Source: Methanobacteriota archaeon
Lineage (GTDB): Archaea > Halobacteriota > Methanosarcinia > Methanosarcinales > Methanosarcinaceae
DNA: 64,000 nt
NCBI GenBank assembly: GCA_023399215.1
Contig: JAEWQJ010000033.1
Location: 62,001-126,000 of the forward strand
Direction: 5' to 3'
In this document: positions 55,096 through 64,000 of the stretch, in pieces
Layout: the number at the start of each line of letters is the position of its first letter
Numbering within the stretch: position 1 is the first letter of the stretch
Translations under genes and position numbers: made by a program
Notes under the pieces: generated by a model
Told to the model about the DNA's origin: nothing
The model's input: the letters and a program-made list of their open reading frames with translations, nothing else
Databases searched by the model: none

Positions 55096-56424
55096 CTAAC
55101 GCTTAATCGGTGACGCATGAATCAATCCTAAAATAAAATTGATATCACTTTTATTACAAATCAGTATATCTTTTAAACTTAATTGAGTAATTTTCATATA
55201 GTAATACAAAATGAATGCTGATGCAACTGTATAACTGATGGTTGAAGCAAAAGCTGCACCACAACCACCAAAATCTGGTATTAAAATTATATTAAGCACT
55301 ATATTGATCAAAACGGCTGGTAAAAAAACTTTTAGAGTAATATCAGGTTTTCCTCTACCGGCCAGATCCATGTTAATAATTTTAAAAAAACTCATTATAA
55401 CTATTCCAGGTAACAATATTTTTAGCATTTTGACACTTGGGATATATTCGTCTCCGTACAAAAAGGGAATTATATACCCACTAGCAAAATATAAAAATAA
55501 TGACCCAAACAAGACAATAGGAAAAATAATCCTTATCATTTTTGCAATATCTTGTGAAAATTTATTTGAATCCTTTGCGTTTGCACTATATGAAAAAATA
55601 ACTATCCCAAAAGCAGTCGGTAGCTGCCATAATAACTCAGCAAAACCAACGCCTATTGTATATTGACCTATTTCTGCAACATTACTTAAATGTTCAAGTA
55701 TAATTATGTCCACTCTATAATTAAGATTCAAGACAAACAGTGAAAGTGCATAGATAAATCCTAGAGAAAACATTTTTTTGATTATTTCGGGTGAACAGCA
55801 TATTTTTAAAGAATATTCTCTCTTGATCATTAATAAGGCATATAAAGCAAGCATAATTCGGGCGGCAAGTGTGGCCAAAACAGCACCTAACACATATAAA
55901 TTCTCAAAAAATACTAAAAAGATGATAAGTACAAAATTAATTATAGGAACCAAATATTTTATTTGATTGAATTTATTTATTTGCTGTTTGCCAATTAAAA
56001 TTCCAGTAAAATAATTAATAGTAAGATCTGCAGGAACTGTAAGTGACGCAAGTAGTATTAACATTTGATTATAATCTGGGCTTTTAGTATACGAGATTAT
56101 TACAATTGAAGTTAAAATTCCAATTGTGCTTGATAAAATAAGTAATAATAACGTTACACCTACAATATCTGATTCCGAATATTTTTTTGCGCCAAGATAA
56201 TAAACAGTTGCCTGACGCATTCCCATACTTAAAAGACTAATCAACATTGTAGGATAAACTAAAAGAGCAGAAAAGGTTCCTCTCCCTGCAGGTCCAAGTC
56301 CTCTCGCAAGTATTACTCCTGAAATAAAACCTATAACTAAAATAAATAATTGAGTCCCAAAAACAGATATTCCATCTTTTGCCAAACTGTAGTTCTTTAC
56401 CATTTTATACCCTACGTTATTCAA
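55096..56424 (-). CDS. Polysaccharide flippase (Wzx-like), second in the locus
   Basis: 442 residues with about 12 spans. Typical segments are GTQLFILVIGFISGVILARG, LGPAGRGTFSALLVYPTML, YALSLFVLNLNYRVDIIILE and GRGKPDITLKVFLPAVLINI. It should translocate a lipid-linked oligosaccharide. The start may be ATG 56424 or an internal ATG seven codons later (MVKNYSLAK). It ends the minus-strand run with murB, murA, the epimerase and the dehydrogenase upstream, 145 bp after murB, with a 13-bp tandem repeat in between. Confidence 0.9.
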   Translation of the reverse strand: MNNVGYKMVKNYSLAKDGISVFGTQLFILVIGFISGVILARGLGPAGRGTFSALLVYPTMLISLLSMGMRQATVYYLGAKKYSESDIVGVTLLLLILSSTIGILTSIVIISYTKSPDYNQMLILLASLTVPADLTINYFTGILIGKQQINKFNQIKYLVPIINFVLIIFLVFFENLYVLGAVLATLAARIMLALYALLMIKREYSLKICCSPEIIKKMFSLGFIYALSLFVLNLNYRVDIIILEHLSNVAEIGQYTIGVGFAELLWQLPTAFGIVIFSYSANAKDSNKFSQDIAKMIRIIFPIVLFGSLFLYFASGYIIPFLYGDEYIPSVKMLKILLPGIVIMSFFKIINMDLAGRGKPDITLKVFLPAVLINIVLNIILIPDFGGCGAAFASTISYTVASAFILYYYMKITQLSLKDILICNKSDINFILGLIHASPIKR

Positions 56425-56449
56425 TTATTTTTGCAGGAATTCCTAACTG

Positions 56450-56514
56450 AGGTTGAGTTTTTAGGTTGAGTTTTTAGGTTGAGTTTTTAAGTTAAGTTTT
56501 TAGGTTGAGTATTA
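56450..56514. repeat. 13-bp tandem repeat, five copies
   Basis: AGGTTGAGTTTTT repeated in order: three exact copies (56450-56488), one with two changes and a final imperfect copy, total 65 bp. It lies 26 bp upstream of the flippase start on the coding side, between murB and the flippase. Confidence 0.9.
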
Positions 56515-56569
56515 GTTATATCAATCAGTACAACTGAATTTGCACCAATTATAACATTTTAATGAACAG

Positions 56570-57532
56570 TTATTCCACCGATAATTTTCCAACCTCATGC
56601 AACGAGCTGAGACTTCCCAGCTCTCCTACATACTTTACTTCGCTTTCTAAACAAAGTCCATAACGTTGACATACAACTTTTCGAATATATTGGACAATAG
56701 AAATCACATCTTTAGCCGTAGCATTCCCCAAGTTTACTATAAAATTGGCATGCTTTTCCGAAATTTGAGCACCACCTATTTGATAACCTTTTAAACCTGC
56801 TTCTTCAATTAACTTTCCAGGAGGTGCAAAAGTATCGTTCACAACAGGATTACTTAAAAAAACAGATCCACAATTGGGATAATTAAGTGGAAATTTGTTC
56901 TTACGGTTATTTAGTATATTTCTCATTTCGGACTTTATTTGTTCTTTTTCTCCAATTTCACATTCTAACTCAATTTTACAAATTATATAACCAGAATCCT
57001 GGAATACTGATTTTCGGTAAGAGAAATCACATTCTTTTTTGGAGAAAGAGATCAAATTATAATCTTTGTCAATAACCCATATTTTTTTGACAATATCCCC
57101 AATGCATTTTCCACCGCTTCCCCCGTTCATAAAAATCAGTCCTCCAAGAGTGCCTGGAATTCCAATAGCATGTTCAAGACCTGATAAACCATTATCTGAT
57201 AATATTTTTGCAAATTTTGGAGTCCAGATACCTGCTTCCGCACAAACCCTTTTACCTTTAATAGTATACCTGGAAAAATTAGTTCCCAACTTTATAATGA
57301 TTCCACGAAACCCTTCATCGGAAAAAAGTAAATTTGTTCCATTCCCTATAACAACTGTGGGAATTTTCATTAAATCAGCGTATTGTATAATTTCGATAAT
57401 CTGTTTGATATTATATGGTTCAATTAAAACGTCTGCAGGGCCGCCAATACGCCAGCTACTGTGTTTTGAAAGAGGTTCTTTTAAATAAATATCTCCTACG
57501 TTTTTATTAATCAAATTATTTATTTTATCCAT
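56570..57532 (-). CDS. murB: UDP-N-acetylenolpyruvoylglucosamine reductase-like protein
   Basis: 320 residues, the size of bacterial MurB. The FAD-binding part begins SSWRIGGPADVLIEP, with VIGNGTNLLFSDEGFRG and GLEHAIGIPGTLGGLIFMNG. The catalytic residues of the family are in place: Arg in DFSYRKS, the proton-donor Ser in NCGSVFLSNP and the late Glu in LESEVKYVG. Normal MurB reduces the enolpyruvyl group of MurA's product to lactate, giving UDP-MurNAc. It overlaps murA by 8 bp. Methanosarcina has no murein and no other mur genes are seen here, so the product probably enters a surface polysaccharide. The family call is firm; the role is inference. Confidence 0.92.
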   Translation of the reverse strand: MDKINNLINKNVGDIYLKEPLSKHSSWRIGGPADVLIEPYNIKQIIEIIQYADLMKIPTVVIGNGTNLLFSDEGFRGIIIKLGTNFSRYTIKGKRVCAEAGIWTPKFAKILSDNGLSGLEHAIGIPGTLGGLIFMNGGSGGKCIGDIVKKIWVIDKDYNLISFSKKECDFSYRKSVFQDSGYIICKIELECEIGEKEQIKSEMRNILNNRKNKFPLNYPNCGSVFLSNPVVNDTFAPPGKLIEEAGLKGYQIGGAQISEKHANFIVNLGNATAKDVISIVQYIRKVVCQRYGLCLESEVKYVGELGSLSSLHEVGKLSVE

Positions 57533-58781
57533 ATCTTATATTTCCCCCCAATGAAATTAATTTTTCTACAAAATTATCATATCCTCTTTCAATCTGCCAG
57601 GCATCTAAGATCCGGGTCTCACCATTTGCCACCAGTCCAGCTAACGTTAATGCGATACCAGCTCGGAGATCAAGAGCTCTTACTTGAGCACCATTAAAGG
57701 GTTTTCCACCAATAATTTCCAAGATATTACCATTGATATTATATTGCAAGCCCATTTTGGCCAGTTCACTTGTATAACAATATCTACCAGGGAAACGTAA
57801 GTCAACAATTTTTGAACTACCTCTTGCACAGGCACCATAAACTGCAAATAGAGGTTGAACATCCGATTTGATTTCTGGATATGGACCAGTACTAATTTCT
57901 ACGGGGTAGGGGGTTCCTCCTCTTACAATAAGACTGTTGTCTCCAAGATAGTACTTCGCTCCGCTTTGACGAAGATGTATTAGCGTAACTTCAACGTCCT
58001 TGAAGGGAAAATCAACAATCTCGATATCTCCACCCGTAATCACCGAAGCAATTAGCCATGTGACTGCTTCGATATTATCAGCAATTACAGAATGTCTAGT
58101 CCCAAATAATTTTTTCACTCCAGTAATTTTTATATGTTCCTGACCAAAAACCTCGATCTTCGCACCCATTTCATTAAGAAAACGTGCCAAATCAAGAATT
58201 TCAGGCTGAATATGAGGATTCCAAACTCTGGTTATACCTTCAGCTAAAGACCCACAGATCATTGCATTTTCAGTTGCGCCTGTTGAACGGATAGGTAAAA
58301 AAATGTCAGCCCCTTTTAACCCATTTTCTGCTTTAGCACACAGCATATTATCTTCAATCCAAACTTTTGCTCCCATGTTTCTGAGAAGCATTTCGTGTAG
58401 ATCAAATTTTCGTTCTCCAAGATTACAACCTCCTGGAAGGGGAACCTTTGCTTCACCTATACGACTTACCAGTGCACCTAATATAAGCAAAGTATTACGA
58501 ATTGAACGCTTGTTCCAATTAAGAATTTTCAAAGGAGCTTTTTCTTCGTAAATGGTTATTTTTTCATCCTCTACAACACATTTTTTTCCAAGAGCTTCCA
58601 ACATACCAACATGAATTTGAGCATCGAGTAACTTAGCAGGGTAATTTGTCAGCTCTATTTTCTCATCCGTTAGCAATGAAGCTGCAAGAAGCCTTAAAGC
58701 ACTATTTTTTGCACCACTTACTTTTACTTTCCCTTGAAGCCTGGATGGTCTAATTATATATTCACAGTTTTCGTGATTCAT
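57525..58781 (-). CDS. murA: UDP-N-acetylglucosamine 1-carboxyvinyltransferase-like protein
   Basis: 418 residues, full MurA length. Functional positions match bacterial MurA: Lys-Asn in SGAKNSALRLLAASL, the PEP-binding Cys in LPGGCNLGERKFDLH, Asp in EIKSDVQPLFAVYG and Arg in ALDLRAGIALTLAGL, plus GERGY-like RGYDNFVEKL near the end. It transfers enolpyruvate from PEP to the 3-OH of UDP-GlcNAc. The Cys suggests sensitivity to fosfomycin. The start is supported by AAAAGGGGAAAAAATG. It is followed by murB with an 8-bp overlap and preceded by a 285-bp gap to the epimerase. The pair looks like bacterial genes acquired by an archaeon. Confidence 0.93.
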   Translation of the reverse strand: MNHENCEYIIRPSRLQGKVKVSGAKNSALRLLAASLLTDEKIELTNYPAKLLDAQIHVGMLEALGKKCVVEDEKITIYEEKAPLKILNWNKRSIRNTLLILGALVSRIGEAKVPLPGGCNLGERKFDLHEMLLRNMGAKVWIEDNMLCAKAENGLKGADIFLPIRSTGATENAMICGSLAEGITRVWNPHIQPEILDLARFLNEMGAKIEVFGQEHIKITGVKKLFGTRHSVIADNIEAVTWLIASVITGGDIEIVDFPFKDVEVTLIHLRQSGAKYYLGDNSLIVRGGTPYPVEISTGPYPEIKSDVQPLFAVYGACARGSSKIVDLRFPGRYCYTSELAKMGLQYNINGNILEIIGGKPFNGAQVRALDLRAGIALTLAGLVANGETRILDAWQIERGYDNFVEKLISLGGNIRYG

Positions 58782-59066
58782 TTTTTCCCCTTTTACCGAT
58801 TTTCCAAACTAAAATTTTAACTGTGAGCTTGAATGCACTCAGTAACATTAATTAAAACAATTGCGTAGATTAATCCAAGATTAATCCTCTTATCAGCTGC
58901 TGACAGACTTTGACCTTTTTTAGATTATTTTTGTTAAAATTATGAAGTTAACTACAAACCATAAGTCGATGGGAAATCCGCAAATTTAAACTTAAATGAG
59001 AAATATGTCAATCTTGTTAGATTGGATTATATTTCTCTAAAATTTTTCTAAAAATACTTTATCAGC

Positions 59067-59993
59067 TTAGTTCATGAACCATTCTGCTACTGTTTTGAGT
59101 TCGTCCTTAAAATTATCAATTGGGTCATATCCAAATTCTTTAGCCTTTGAGATATCTGCTAAAGAGTGCTTAATATCCCCTGCTCTTGGTTCTGCATGTA
59201 TTGATTTTATTTCCTTTCCCAATATTTCATTAATGTAATCGACTAATTGATTAATTGTAATTCTTCTACCACATGCTATATTGAAAACTCCAGTTTTCTT
59301 AGACTCACAGGAAAGAATATTTGCATTAACAACATTTTTGACAAAAGTGAAGTCCCTGCTTTGTTCTCCATCTCCATATATCACAGGACTTTCATCATTC
59401 AAAATTGCAGTTATAAATTTTGGAATCACAGCTGCATATTGAGAATTGGGGTCCTGCCTTGGGCCAAAAACGTTGAAATATCTTAAGCTGACTGTTGGAA
59501 GGTCATAAAGGTCCTGAAAAACCCTGCAGTACATTTCTCCGGTTGCTTTTGTAATTGCATATGGAGACATCGGATTTATTGGCATATCTTCTCTTTTTGG
59601 GAGAGTTGGAGTATCGCCATACACCGAAGAGGACGAAGAAAATATTACTTTCTTAATTCCAGCGTCTTTTGCAGCTATCAGAACATTCAGTGTTCCTGTG
59701 ACATTAGAGTTATTTGAACTAAAAGGATCTTTCACACTTCTTGGAACACTGGGAATTGCTGCTAGATGAAAAACATAATCCTTGTCTTTGAATATTTCTG
59801 TTAAATTCAAATCTACTATACTGCCTCGTATTACAGTTAGATTTTTGTGGCCGAGTAAATGTTTTATATTTTCAATCTTACCTGTAGATTCGTTATCAAT
59901 AACTGTTACTTCATTATCCTCAAGTAACCTCTCAGTAAGATGGGAACCGATGAAACCCATACCACCTGTGACTACTACATTTTTATTTTTCAA
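59067..59993 (-). CDS. NAD-dependent nucleotide-sugar epimerase (UDP-glucose/UDP-GlcNAc 4-epimerase-like)
   Basis: 308 residues. The NAD loop is VVVTGGMGFIGSHLTERL; then FHLAAIPSVPRSVKDPF, IFSSSSSVYGDTPTLPKRED, and the catalytic MSPYAITKATGEMYC (YX3K). VSLRYFNVFGPRQDPNSQYA and GDGEQSRDFTFVKNVV are typical of archaeal GalE-like proteins. It probably interconverts UDP-Glc/Gal or UDP-GlcNAc/GalNAc. Galactosamine is a major sugar of methanochondroitin, the matrix polymer of Methanosarcina, which fits but is not proved. TTG start with AAGGGA. It lies 35 bp after the dehydrogenase gene. Confidence 0.9.
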   Translation of the reverse strand: MKNKNVVVTGGMGFIGSHLTERLLEDNEVTVIDNESTGKIENIKHLLGHKNLTVIRGSIVDLNLTEIFKDKDYVFHLAAIPSVPRSVKDPFSSNNSNVTGTLNVLIAAKDAGIKKVIFSSSSSVYGDTPTLPKREDMPINPMSPYAITKATGEMYCRVFQDLYDLPTVSLRYFNVFGPRQDPNSQYAAVIPKFITAILNDESPVIYGDGEQSRDFTFVKNVVNANILSCESKKTGVFNIACGRRITINQLVDYINEILGKEIKSIHAEPRAGDIKHSLADISKAKEFGYDPIDNFKDELKTVAEWFMN

Positions 59994-60028
59994 ATAATCC
60001 CTTCTGCGAAACTGTGATTAGAAAATTA

Positions 60029-61768
60029 TTAAATATGTTGTAGTTTTCTTTTCTGGACTTCTTTTTTAATCTGCTGAATATGTCCTCTTCCAAGAGCTTT
60101 GACTTCGCAGCCAAGTTCGAAATATTTTCTGATATCCTTATCCGACAATATTCCAAAGCAGTCAATAATTGCGATAGGCCCGCCTGCCATCTTTACGATA
60201 GCTTCTGGCTCAAAGTTAAGATATTCCTTATGCGGAACTGCGAGGATCAGAGCTTCTATATCTTTAATTGCTGTTGAAAAGTCACTCTCGATTTTTAGCT
60301 CTGTCAGACCTTCCTGGTTTCTGAAGAAACGTTTCCAGGAATGGCCGGAAGCCGGATATGTGTCCTGGTTTTCCATTTCATACCAGTGATCAACATATGG
60401 GTCATGAACACGCATCTCAGCGCCCATTTCAGTCAGTTTCCTGACTACAATTTCACTTCCACTGTATCTTGTATCGCCTACATCCTGCCTGTAACTGGCA
60501 CCGCAAATGAGGACATCTGCTCCGGCTATATAGTGGCCCATATTTCGAAGAGCATCTCGTGTAAGTTCGGCTACGTGAAGGGCTCTTGTGTCGTTTATAT
60601 CAATTGCTGTGGGAGTGATCTTGAATACCTCATCTCCATCCTCAAAGCCCAGAATATGCTTATAAGCCCAGTAACCCAGACCTCCGTCTTTTGGAAGACA
60701 ATAGCCTCCAATCCCTGGACCCGGGAAGATTATGTTACTGTGAGTTGGGCGCATTTTGATTGCATTAATAACTTTTATGAGGTCGACACCGTTTCTTTCT
60801 GAAAAAAGACTCCATTCATTAAGGAAAGCGAGTATTGTTGCACGGTAGGAGTTCTCAACGATTTTTGCGGTTTCAGACTCGATGGGTCTATCCATTATGG
60901 TCAGAGGATAATCTTTAGTGTTTATTACTTCACTGAGAAACTTTTCAACCTTTGCTCTTGCTTCGTCAGTACAACCTGCACAGACTCTCCAGAAATCGCG
61001 TACACTTGCCACATAATCTTTCCCAGGCATAACACGTTCAAAACTATGTGCAAGTAAAGGAGTTGAATCGATTCCACGCTTCTGGAATGCTTTTTTCAGG
61101 AGAGGAAGTGCAACGAATTCGGTAGTCCCTGGGGCAACAGTTGTTTCGATTAGCACAAGGCAATCAGGGCAGATGTTTTCTCCGATTATTTTCATGGAAG
61201 CTTCAAGTGCTGCCATATCGGCTTCGCCGGTTCTAACATTTCCAAGTTCACACTTTACATAATCGCACTGGATATCTACCACAACAACATCAGCAAGTTT
61301 CAGACATTCGTTTGTGTATGTAGCTACAAGCGTTTTTGTTTCAAGAACACAGCGTTTTATAATCTCATCTACTTCTTTATCTTCTGATTTTACAGGAGAT
61401 TGGCCTCTATTGATCAGTGATATTTTCCAGTAACTGCGCGTACTTGGTCTCTGACAACCTATTACAAATTTGCTATAATTCCCGTTTTCGTCTGTCGTAT
61501 CCGCAATAATCGCAGCCATTACAGCTCCAACAAACCCGACACCCATCACAACGACAATTTCTTTCCCTTCTTCACGGGCTTTGTCCACAAGATCTTTAAC
61601 TCTTTTAAACTCTTCTTTGTATTCTTCAGGCTCAGGTATCGGAAATTCTTCTCCTTCCGGACTAACTGAATAATTTATAATATTAGAAGTAAGATCAACG
61701 GACCTACCCTTTTCACCCTGAAGGCCTTCCTGAACAGCTGAATAATTTTTTATTTGAGAAGACATCAC
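60029..61768 (-). CDS. UDP-glucose/UDP-HexNAc dehydrogenase-family protein, long form
   Basis: 579 residues, longer than the usual 430 because of an N-terminal extension of about 70 residues and inserts. The Rossmann loop VVVMGVGFVGAVMA starts near residue 70; KLADVVVVDIQCDYVKCELG and LVLIETTVAPGTTEF follow; ETAKIVENSYRATILAFLNE and the active-site GIGGYCLPKDGGLGYWA (Cys) are intact; the C-terminal domain has CGASYRQDVGDTRYSGSEI. It oxidises the C6 of a UDP-sugar to the uronic acid with 2 NAD+. Glucuronic acid is a component of methanochondroitin. First gene of the run with the epimerase and murAB. Substrate not fixed by sequence alone. Confidence 0.9.
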   Translation of the reverse strand: MMSSQIKNYSAVQEGLQGEKGRSVDLTSNIINYSVSPEGEEFPIPEPEEYKEEFKRVKDLVDKAREEGKEIVVVMGVGFVGAVMAAIIADTTDENGNYSKFVIGCQRPSTRSYWKISLINRGQSPVKSEDKEVDEIIKRCVLETKTLVATYTNECLKLADVVVVDIQCDYVKCELGNVRTGEADMAALEASMKIIGENICPDCLVLIETTVAPGTTEFVALPLLKKAFQKRGIDSTPLLAHSFERVMPGKDYVASVRDFWRVCAGCTDEARAKVEKFLSEVINTKDYPLTIMDRPIESETAKIVENSYRATILAFLNEWSLFSERNGVDLIKVINAIKMRPTHSNIIFPGPGIGGYCLPKDGGLGYWAYKHILGFEDGDEVFKITPTAIDINDTRALHVAELTRDALRNMGHYIAGADVLICGASYRQDVGDTRYSGSEIVVRKLTEMGAEMRVHDPYVDHWYEMENQDTYPASGHSWKRFFRNQEGLTELKIESDFSTAIKDIEALILAVPHKEYLNFEPEAIVKMAGGPIAIIDCFGILSDKDIRKYFELGCEVKALGRGHIQQIKKEVQKRKLQHI

Positions 61769-63118
61769 TTATCTCTCCGAAAACTTTCAATCCAATGGAT
61801 TATTTTCTAACTAAATCCCGTATTACATCTGACCTTGTGCCGAGAATAATTGCAAGCTTCATATTTTTACATCATCTGAGCCAAAAAATCTCATTACCTC
61901 TAGTAATGTGGCATGAAAGTACTGTAGTTTGAAAGATGTTTTCATTTCTTTGTGCCTGTTATTCGAATAATTTCATGTTCATTTTTATAGAAAAACACTT
62001 TATAGTTATGTAATTTCTTTAATTCACATTTATGCCTTACTCTTCGGAATATTCCGGATTTTTTTCGCTTGATTACAAGTTCTGTTTTTGTTTTTATATT
62101 AGTTATTTTTATGAACTCTTTTGCAATATGATTTTTAAATAAATCCTGTTATACATAAAAAAACTTTCCCAAATTGCACTAAGATTCCTATTTTAAAGGC
62201 AAAATAAGAGTTATTAATGTCTACTGTTTACCTTTGAACTTGAATCTTCCCACAAACTGTTTATATCAAGTAAATTTTTTATAAACAAGGAAGAACTGGA
62301 ATCTATCATATTAACCAGAAACTTTCTCTTGAGAAAATTGACCGACCCATAGAGAGACTAAAAACGAAACAAATACAACAAAAGTTATAATTTGTCCTAA
62401 TGAAGTTACACCTGGCAAAACATTTCAATTCCGATTATGATGAACAAAGTATATAGAAAAGAAACTCTTTGAACGGGAATTATTTAAAAATAACTTAATC
62501 AAAGTTGCGCTGGCATACTCCGCTGCAAGCAACGGGGGTATGTTCGCGCCATCACTCCAAATTCCGTTAAAGAAATAAGAACCCAAAACAATTTAGTCTG
62601 AGCAGAAATTAATAATCGAAAATGGAAGAGCATGGCTCTTCGCTGTTTCGAGTGGGTAATTTATATCCACTTCCTATATGTGATAGTGACGTATCTAATA
62701 TTTAGAAAAGTTTGTTGTTGAAAACCACATTCAAATTCGATGCTTTTCATTTTGGCCGGGCAGCTGTGTAACTACAAAATTATTTTCATTGGTCATCGGT
62801 TAATGAATTTTCTTGCCTGAAAGCTATCGATTTTGCATTAGAATCCGACCTTAAATTTTGGCCTATTTACATGAAATCGATACAAGTTTCAGCTCATAAT
62901 TTATTAAAATATTTAATAAATGTTGAGGAAATTGACGCAATTTGTCACGATTTATCACTTAACCGAAGATGCATGAAATTATTTTCAACCCATACAAAAC
63001 AGCGAAGAACCGAAATCATATTATCATCAACGGTTACCGAGGAAGTTTTCCATCCCCGCAGCAAACTATCGGGGTATTCGATTGAAATAAACCTATTACA
63101 AAAATTGGAGATTAGATT
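61769..63118. other. 1.35-kb intergenic region, probably decayed DNA
   Basis: No intact gene is visible. On the minus strand 62316-62424 encodes 36 uninterrupted codons (LPGVTSLGQIITFVVFVSF and WVGQFSQEKVSG) that look like the end of a membrane protein. A GC-rich hairpin lies at 62507-62549. An 83-codon plus-strand frame at 62871-63122 has no recognised similarity and runs into the next gene; not accepted. The promoter of the acyltransferase gene should be near 63080-63110, behind ATTGGAG. Confidence 0.5.
62507..62549. repeat. GC-rich hairpin
   Basis: GCGC..CATAC..CC pairs with GG..GTATG..GCGC around a loop GCTGCAAGCAAC. It stands out from AT-rich surroundings and resembles the end hairpins of IS200/IS605-like elements, but no tnpB lies beside it. 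Confidence 0.5.
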
Positions 63119-64000
63119 ATGATCTCTCGGTTCTATTCAGAAATAAAAAACAAAATTACTTTAATTGATGGCATTAGTATTATTTTTATTGTACTCTTTC
63201 ACGAGTTAGGTGGAATAAATCGACCAGATGCCATATTTTTGTTAAGATATCTTGCCACATTTGGCCTGGTTTTATTTACATTTTCATCTGGACTTAAGAT
63301 GGGAGTAAATCATTCTGCAGAAATCAACGACAAATCATTTATAAGTAGGTATTTTGTGAAGAGATTCACTCGGTTGTATAAAGCATACATTGGGTATACA
63401 CTGCTGGCTTTTGTTCCTCTATATTGCGTCAGTTATATATCAATTAATTATCTTAACCTAAACTTTGAAGGTATCACGCATTTTTGGAATAATTTAAACA
63501 TAGACGGTTTACTTAAAACTCTAGTTGGAAATAATATTGTTTCTTTTCAATTAGGATATCTAATTTTACTAATTGTAATAACAACTATTTGTTTTACGAT
63601 TATATATTATTTTCAGATTGATGCTTTATTTTATTTAGGAATTCCACTACTGGTATTTGATGTTATTTATAAGGACACTTTAGAACAGTACCCTAGTATT
63701 TTGTTTAATGTCATGATGTATATGCCAGCTTATATTTTTGGAATAGCCTATGGCTACAAGCAATTAGAACGAAATAAACTGTACATTTCATATATTTGTT
63801 CAATAATTTTTGTTGCAATATTTACTATTTCTATAGTTTATCCACAATCGTTTGCATATAAATATGCTATTTTATTATATGGAATAACATTCCCACCATT
63901 TATGATGTTATTTTCTAGACTACTACTAAATTGCAAATACTTAAAAGAATCACTAATGCTATGTGGGAAATATTCATTCCAAATTTATCTATTTCATTGG
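63119..64000 (+). CDS. Acyltransferase-3 family membrane protein, 3' end outside window
   Basis: The ATG at 63119, preceded by ATTGGAG, opens a frame that stays open to the window edge (294 residues seen). The start ITLIDGISIIFIVLFHELGG matches span 1 of acyltransferase-3 proteins, with the key His in LFHE. Several further spans follow (FGLVLFTFSSGLKMG, GYTLLAFVPLYCVSYI, MYMPAYIFGIAYGY). The segment SFISRYFVKRFTRLYKAY matches the basic loop that precedes span 3. It ends with YSFQIYLFHW, a typical late motif. The family transfers acyl groups, often acetyl, to extracellular glycans or lipids. It likely decorates the polysaccharide made by the upstream genes. Confidence 0.8.
   Translation, partial: MISRFYSEIKNKITLIDGISIIFIVLFHELGGINRPDAIFLLRYLATFGLVLFTFSSGLKMGVNHSAEINDKSFISRYFVKRFTRLYKAYIGYTLLAFVPLYCVSYISINYLNLNFEGITHFWNNLNIDGLLKTLVGNNIVSFQLGYLILLIVITTICFTIIYYFQIDALFYLGIPLLVFDVIYKDTLEQYPSILFNVMMYMPAYIFGIAYGYKQLERNKLYISYICSIIFVAIFTISIVYPQSFAYKYAILLYGITFPPFMMLFSRLLLNCKYLKESLMLCGKYSFQIYLFHW

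Noticed and set aside
56570..58781. Evidence of a full murein pathway
   Set aside because: Only murA and murB are present; no murC-F, ddl, mraY or penicillin-binding genes are seen in the window.
62871..63122. 83-codon plus-strand frame as a gene
   Set aside because: No domain recognised, no ribosome-binding site, and it overlaps the well-supported acyltransferase start.

Overview
The window is AT-rich archaeal DNA that most resembles a Methanosarcina chromosome. The signs are archaeal-type indolepyruvate:ferredoxin oxidoreductase, a long hybrid-cluster protein, a small siroheme reductase with fused ferredoxin clusters, TATA-type promoters, frequent TTG/GTG starts, long AT-rich intergenic stretches full of decayed mobile elements, and a very large surface-polysaccharide locus. 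The genus is inferred from overall gene content; no 16S rRNA or mcr gene is present to confirm it.

Region 1 (1-7288) is the downstream half of a BREX phage-defence operon: the C-terminus of the PglX methyltransferase, an inserted GmrSD/BrxU-like DUF262-DUF1524 nuclease, PglZ and BrxL, all overlapping or abutting. Region 2 (7289-24530) is a mostly single-gene metabolic and stress region: DUF488 protein, GT4 glycosyltransferase, SnoaL-like and cupin proteins, Hcp divergent from a sulfite/nitrite-reductase-like protein, a Kef-type cation/proton antiporter, an acyltransferase, a CooC-like ATPase, iorAB, a small membrane protein and a CPBP protease. Intergenic DNA here holds relics, a 17-bp minisatellite and one copy of a MITE-like element.

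Region 3 (25055-64000) is a surface polysaccharide/glycan locus of about 39 kb in several blocks: (a) plus-strand GT2, deacetylase, DUF354, CapK-like ligase, GT4 and a multi-spanning membrane protein; (b) minus-strand flippase, FrhB-like protein, pyruvyltransferase and GT2, ending in a broken transposase and an orphan istB; (c) minus-strand gmd and fcl for GDP-fucose-type sugars; (d) an IS605-type tnpB island with flanking repeats; (e) plus-strand GT2, CgeB-like GT, acetyltransferase, two GT4s, a membrane protein and another GT; (f) a minus-strand run of nucleotide-sugar dehydrogenase, epimerase, murA, murB and flippase; (g) the start of an acyltransferase-3 gene at the right edge. Together the blocks can make activated sugars, assemble and decorate an oligosaccharide, and flip it across the membrane.

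The most notable points are the murA-murB pair inside an archaeal polysaccharide operon, the nuclease embedded in BREX, a double-domain GT2 whose first domain has lost its DxD motif, a tnpB with a recognisable right-end hairpin, a three-copy family of about 126-bp MITE-like repeats, and a 53-residue conserved-looking small protein at 45120-45281.
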